In this document: positions 61,529 to 64,000 of the stretch, piece after piece
Layout of the letters: the number at the start of each line of letters is the position of its first letter
Position numbering within the stretch: the first letter of the stretch is position 1
Source of the DNA: Empedobacter stercoris
GTDB lineage: Bacteria; Bacteroidota; Bacteroidia; Flavobacteriales; Weeksellaceae
Length of the DNA: 64,000 bases
Direction of reading: 5' to 3'
Assembly: GCF_020281205.1 (NCBI RefSeq)
Contig: NZ_JACXZC010000014.1
Span: forward strand, 1-64,000
Program-made: the position numbers and the translations under genes
The notes under the pieces: generated by a model
What the model was told of the DNA's origin: nothing
Database searches by the model: none
The model's input: the letters and a program-made list of their open reading frames with translations, nothing else

Positions 61529-61915
61529 ATGAAATTGTTCGATCCCTACTTTTGTCTCTATTTATTAAGTTGGATTTTCGTGAAAATTACACGAATTTAT
61601 GCCATCGAAATCGACTATATCAATCATTATTTAACTGATATTTTTGCTGTTCCTGCTATGACTCATCTGGGTTGTTATATCATTTCTAAACTAAAATATA
61701 ACGGAAAATTATACATTTATCCAACATCATATTTAATCATCACAGCTACTGTTTTAGCGCTGTTAATGGAATTTATTATGCCAAAATATTCTACGAATTA
61801 TACCGGTGATGTAATTGATGTTGTTTGCTATTTTGTTGGAATTATTTTTTACTTAAAAGTTCATAAAACCTATTTAATAGAAAAATATTCAAGGAAAACT
61901 GTTATTATGCCTTAA
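61529..61915 (+). CDS. small polytopic membrane protein (128 aa)
   Basis: A 128-residue protein with four likely membrane helices (about 4-16, 29-48, 59-78, 93-112) and conserved-looking polar residues between them (NHYLTDIFAVP, YTGDVIDVVCYFVG). Start ATG 61529 is preferred because it follows the microprotein by 2 bp; 33 bp of open frame upstream is inside that gene. The Asp-rich loops recall VanZ-like or small secondary-transporter-like proteins of Bacteroidota, but no function can be stated. The 3' end overlaps the convergent MFS gene by 11 bp. Confidence 0.65.
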   Translation: MKLFDPYFCLYLLSWIFVKITRIYAIEIDYINHYLTDIFAVPAMTHLGCYIISKLKYNGKLYIYPTSYLIITATVLALLMEFIMPKYSTNYTGDVIDVVCYFVGIIFYLKVHKTYLIEKYSRKTVIMP

Positions 61916-63071
61916 AAATTTTCATTCTACCAACCATAAAAACCATAATCAATCCGAAACATGCAAATAGCGCATAAGAATATCTCAAATCTGAAACCTC
62001 TGCAATGTATCCAATAAGTGGAGGGCCCATCAAAAATCCTAAAAAAGATATACTCGAAACCATTGCCAAAGCTACTCCTGGATTAACATTCTTATTTTTT
62101 CCGGCAACACTATAAACCGTTGGCACATTACATGCCACACCAAGTCCCACCATCATAAAAGCAATGGTACACACTATAAATTGAGGAAAAAATACCGAAA
62201 GCATCAAGCCAGAAAACATCAATATTCCGCTAATTTGTAAAATACGCTGCTTCCCATATTTACTGATAAAATAATCACCAACAAAACGACCTGTAGCCAT
62301 CATCACCATAAAAGAAGCATAACCTACGACAACTAAATTTTGAGGCGCTTTTACAATATCTTGAAAATAAACACCACTCCAATCAAACATCGCACCCTCT
62401 GTCGCCATACTTAGAAAACCTATTATTCCTAATTGAACCAGCACTATATCAGGTTTTGAGAAAATAGATTTCTTTTCCTTTGCTGGAGACGGAATGGAAT
62501 CAACCAAATATTTCTTATTCACCATCCAATTCAATACAATTAAACCATAAATAAGTACAAAATGATAAAATGTATTGACATGTAAATTCATCATCAATAA
62601 ACCAATCAAAGCTCCAGTAAAACCAGCAATACTCCACGCACCATGAAATGACGACATAATTGATTTACCATATATTTTTTCGACCTCAACACCTTGTGTA
62701 TTCACCGAAATGTTGCACATATTACCAACTACACCAAAAAAGAATAAAACTGCTCCTAATTGATAAAAGTCTTGTGCTAAACCAATACAACAAAGAAGCA
62801 TTGGATAAATTAGAACAACAATTTGCAATACGTTTTTACTTCCATATTTTGCGACTAACTTGCCCGAAAGCGCCATTGTACACAATTGACCAATTGGCAT
62901 CAACAACAATAAAGTTCCTAACTGACCTTCTGAAATTCCTAATTCTGATTTAATCGTTGGTATTCGACTTGCCCAAGATGAGAAAGCTAAACCTTGTGAA
63001 AAAAAGAACAACGAAACGGCTAAACGAATTCGTTTTTTTTGAGTTGATGTATATTCAACGGAATTATTCAT
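61905..63071 (-). CDS. MFS transporter (YbjJ-like)
   Basis: A 388-residue inner-membrane transporter with 12 helices. FSSWASRIPTIKSELGISEGQLG (in part: ASRIPTIKSELGISEG, about 35-50) and SSFHGAWSIAGFTGA (about 145) are typical of the YbjJ/FucP-like branch, often annotated as sugar or drug transporters; substrate unknown. Its stop overlaps the convergent small membrane-protein gene by 11 bp. Single gene. Confidence 0.92.
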   Translation of the reverse strand: MNNSVEYTSTQKKRIRLAVSLFFFSQGLAFSSWASRIPTIKSELGISEGQLGTLLLLMPIGQLCTMALSGKLVAKYGSKNVLQIVVLIYPMLLCCIGLAQDFYQLGAVLFFFGVVGNMCNISVNTQGVEVEKIYGKSIMSSFHGAWSIAGFTGALIGLLMMNLHVNTFYHFVLIYGLIVLNWMVNKKYLVDSIPSPAKEKKSIFSKPDIVLVQLGIIGFLSMATEGAMFDWSGVYFQDIVKAPQNLVVVGYASFMVMMATGRFVGDYFISKYGKQRILQISGILMFSGLMLSVFFPQFIVCTIAFMMVGLGVACNVPTVYSVAGKNKNVNPGVALAMVSSISFLGFLMGPPLIGYIAEVSDLRYSYALFACFGLIMVFMVGRMKIFKA

Positions 63072-63195
63072 GGCTATTATTTAAACTAAAGTGCAAATTT
63101 AAGGTCTGTAAGGCCATAGCCAATAAAAAACCTCAAAAATATTCGATTGATAATCATTTTGTTAAAAAATAATTTTAAAATAATTGTTTTCAGAG

Positions 63196-63226
63196 TTTGG
63201 AAAAACGAAAAAGCGTTCTATATTTG
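63196..63226 (+). promoter_or_regulatory. promoter of tRNA-Ser
   Basis: TTTG (63196-63199), 19-nt spacer, TATATTTG (63219-63226), 30 bp before the tRNA: a close match to the flavobacterial consensus. Confidence 0.7.
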
Positions 63227-63256
63227 CACTCGCAATACGGCAGTAAACGCTGTGTA

Positions 63257-63341
63257 GGAGAGTTGGCAGAGTGGTCGAATGCGGCAGTCTTGAAAACTGT
63301 TGAGGGTCACACCTCCGGGGGTTCGAATCCCTCACTCTCCG
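63257..63341 (+). tRNA. tRNA-Ser (TGA)
   Basis: An 85-nt class II tRNA. Acceptor stem GGAGAGT / ACTCTCC with discriminator G; anticodon loop CTTGAAA gives anticodon TGA; a long variable arm (TGAGGGTCACACCTCC) is present; T arm GGGGGTTCGAATCCCTC region. CCA is not encoded. Confidence 0.96.
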
Positions 63342-63607
63342 CTAAAAGAGATTCTATTATTTAGAATCTCTTTTTTTGTATAAATAAGTAAGTTTTCTTC
63401 CTTCATTTTCAAATGGTTAATCGAAAATAAATCCATCATTGTAAGTGTTCGATAAATACCATTTTCATAGTATAAATTGCTGTCGAACACTATGTTTACA
63501 AATACTCTTTTCTGTAAAGTATTAGCTTTAGAATAAATAAACTTCATATCTGTTAATTGATTCAGATTCTTTTCTAAGAATTTAAAAGCAATGGCGGTTT
63601 CAAGTTG
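63332..63607 (-). pseudogene. possible 3' remnant of an interrupted gene
   Basis: The minus-strand frame is open from 63607 to 63332 and reads like protein (ETAIAFKFLEKNLNQLTD, then MKFIYSKANTLQKRVFVNIV from ATG 63547), but it lacks a good start and its last residues run into the tRNA-Ser gene and its terminator. The upstream side meets the IS30-type element. The most likely reading is the C-terminal part of a gene cut by the insertion. No family is recognised, and a chance frame is not excluded. Confidence 0.3.
63344..63377. terminator. terminator of tRNA-Ser
   Basis: AGAGATTCTA / TAGAATCTCT hairpin with flanking A and T runs, directly after the tRNA. Confidence 0.82.
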
Positions 63608-63644
63608 CTAATGCAACGATAGTATAAAATAGTAAAAGTTTTGA

Positions 63645-64000
63645 TTATTTGATTTGTTTAATAATCATTCGATTAAAAACTTGTGCCGGCGAATATCCAT
63701 TAAGTACTTTTCGAGGTCTTTCATTAAGTTCCCGTTGCACTTTTTTGAGTTGTTTTTAAGAGTAAATTGAAAGGTCAGTTCCTTTTGGAAAATAATCCCT
63801 TAAAAGCCCATTTGTATTTTCATTTGTAGGTCTTTCCCAAGGCGAATAGGGATGTGTAAAATAGACTTGTACTTTAGTGTTTTTGGTGAATAATTTATGC
63901 TGAGCCATTTCGGTACCATTATCGTAGGTTAACGACTTTTTCATGAGCTTTGGCAGCTTCTTAAATTCCTTTTCAAAAGCCTTTCGAACCGTCTCTGCAT
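63645..64000 (-). mobile_element. IS30-family transposase, C-terminal part, with internal stop; runs off window
   Basis: The minus-strand frame from the window edge reads ...KLPKLMKKSLTYDNGTEMAQHKL, YFTHPYSPWERPTNENTNGL, LRDYFPKGTDLSIYS, stop, then KQLKKVQRELNERPRKVLNG and YSPAQVF to the final TAA at 63645. The DNGTEMA (second catalytic Asp) and SPWERPTNENTNGL (catalytic Glu) blocks are the IS30-type DDE core. The in-frame TAA at 63756-63758 breaks the protein, so this copy is probably dead unless it is a sequencing error. The other end of the element, its terminal repeats and target duplication are not visible in the window. Confidence 0.88.

Noticed and set aside
1-64000. CRISPR array, rRNA operon, prophage or plasmid origin
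   Set aside because: No regularly spaced repeats, rRNA signatures, phage structural genes, integrase or iteron-type repeats were seen.

Overview
The window is AT-rich DNA (my estimate is roughly 32% GC) and reads as the chromosome of a flavobacterium, probably Weeksellaceae; an Empedobacter-like organism would fit, but genus is inference. The signs are promoters of the Bacteroidota type (TTTG about 19 nt before TAnnTTTG), weak ribosome-binding sites, an outer-membrane beta-barrel receptor of the flavobacterial type, the short MenE form, the GlmU-family protein, DUF1015 next to serine genes, and an O-phosphoserine-linked amino-lipid pair. Most of the window is ordinary chromosome with dense genes and clear hairpin terminators. 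No rRNA, CRISPR array or prophage is visible.

Layout. 1-7.1 kb: a WYL regulator, tRNA-Met, methylmalonyl-CoA epimerase, TPR proteins, and menaquinone genes menC-(DUF1684 lipoprotein)-menE. 7.3-10.3 kb: a nitrosative-stress module (hemerythrin protein, Rrf2/NsrR-like Fe-S regulator, a frameshifted methyltransferase, the Ric/ScdA/YtfE repair protein) whose units share a 26-27 bp near-palindrome. 10.4-12.8 kb: an outer-membrane receptor. 12.9-19.5 kb: serA/serC with YggS and DUF1015 proteins, next to an alpha-oxoamine synthase and a cysteine-synthase-like enzyme that together look like a sulfonolipid (capnine) route. 19.6-24.3 kb: GlmU-family protein, aroB, msrB, MATE pump. 24.3-32.9 kb: an HME-RND metal-efflux operon with an MgtC protein and a two-component system, bounded by a 46-bp direct repeat made of the 3' end of the MATE gene, so the block looks inserted. 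33-40 kb: SDR plus iron-type ABC importer, DoxD-TlpA pair, ogt, NlpE-like lipoprotein, galE. 40-46.3 kb: DegT aminotransferase, Kdo transferase waaA, two paralogous OmpA-barrel-type proteins around a BlaI/M56 pair. 46.4-51.8 kb: AddA-like helicase-nuclease and uvrC. 52-58.1 kb: a persulfide/thiosulfate detoxification cluster (thioredoxin, rhodanese, CstB-like persulfide dioxygenase-rhodanese, YeiH exporter, two YeeE/YedE halves, Crp/Fnr regulator), interrupted by a DUF2975-XRE pair. 58.1-64 kb: a twice-frameshifted metallo-beta-lactamase gene, lysA, small membrane proteins, an MFS pump, tRNA-Ser and the edge of a broken IS30-type element.

The most interesting points are (1) the shared operator of the NO module and the slippery A AAA AAG frame break in its methyltransferase; (2) the TGTAAC-N4-GTTACA palindrome in front of three transcription units of the sulfur cluster, next to a Crp-family gene; (3) the phosphoserine-to-cysteate-to-sulfonolipid gene neighbourhood; (4) the repeat-bounded metal-efflux island; and (5) a promoter-plus-terminator unit with no gene at 52.04-52.15 kb that looks like a small RNA. 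Four gene breaks in the window are all one-base losses, so base-calling or assembly errors must be excluded before they are called pseudogenes.
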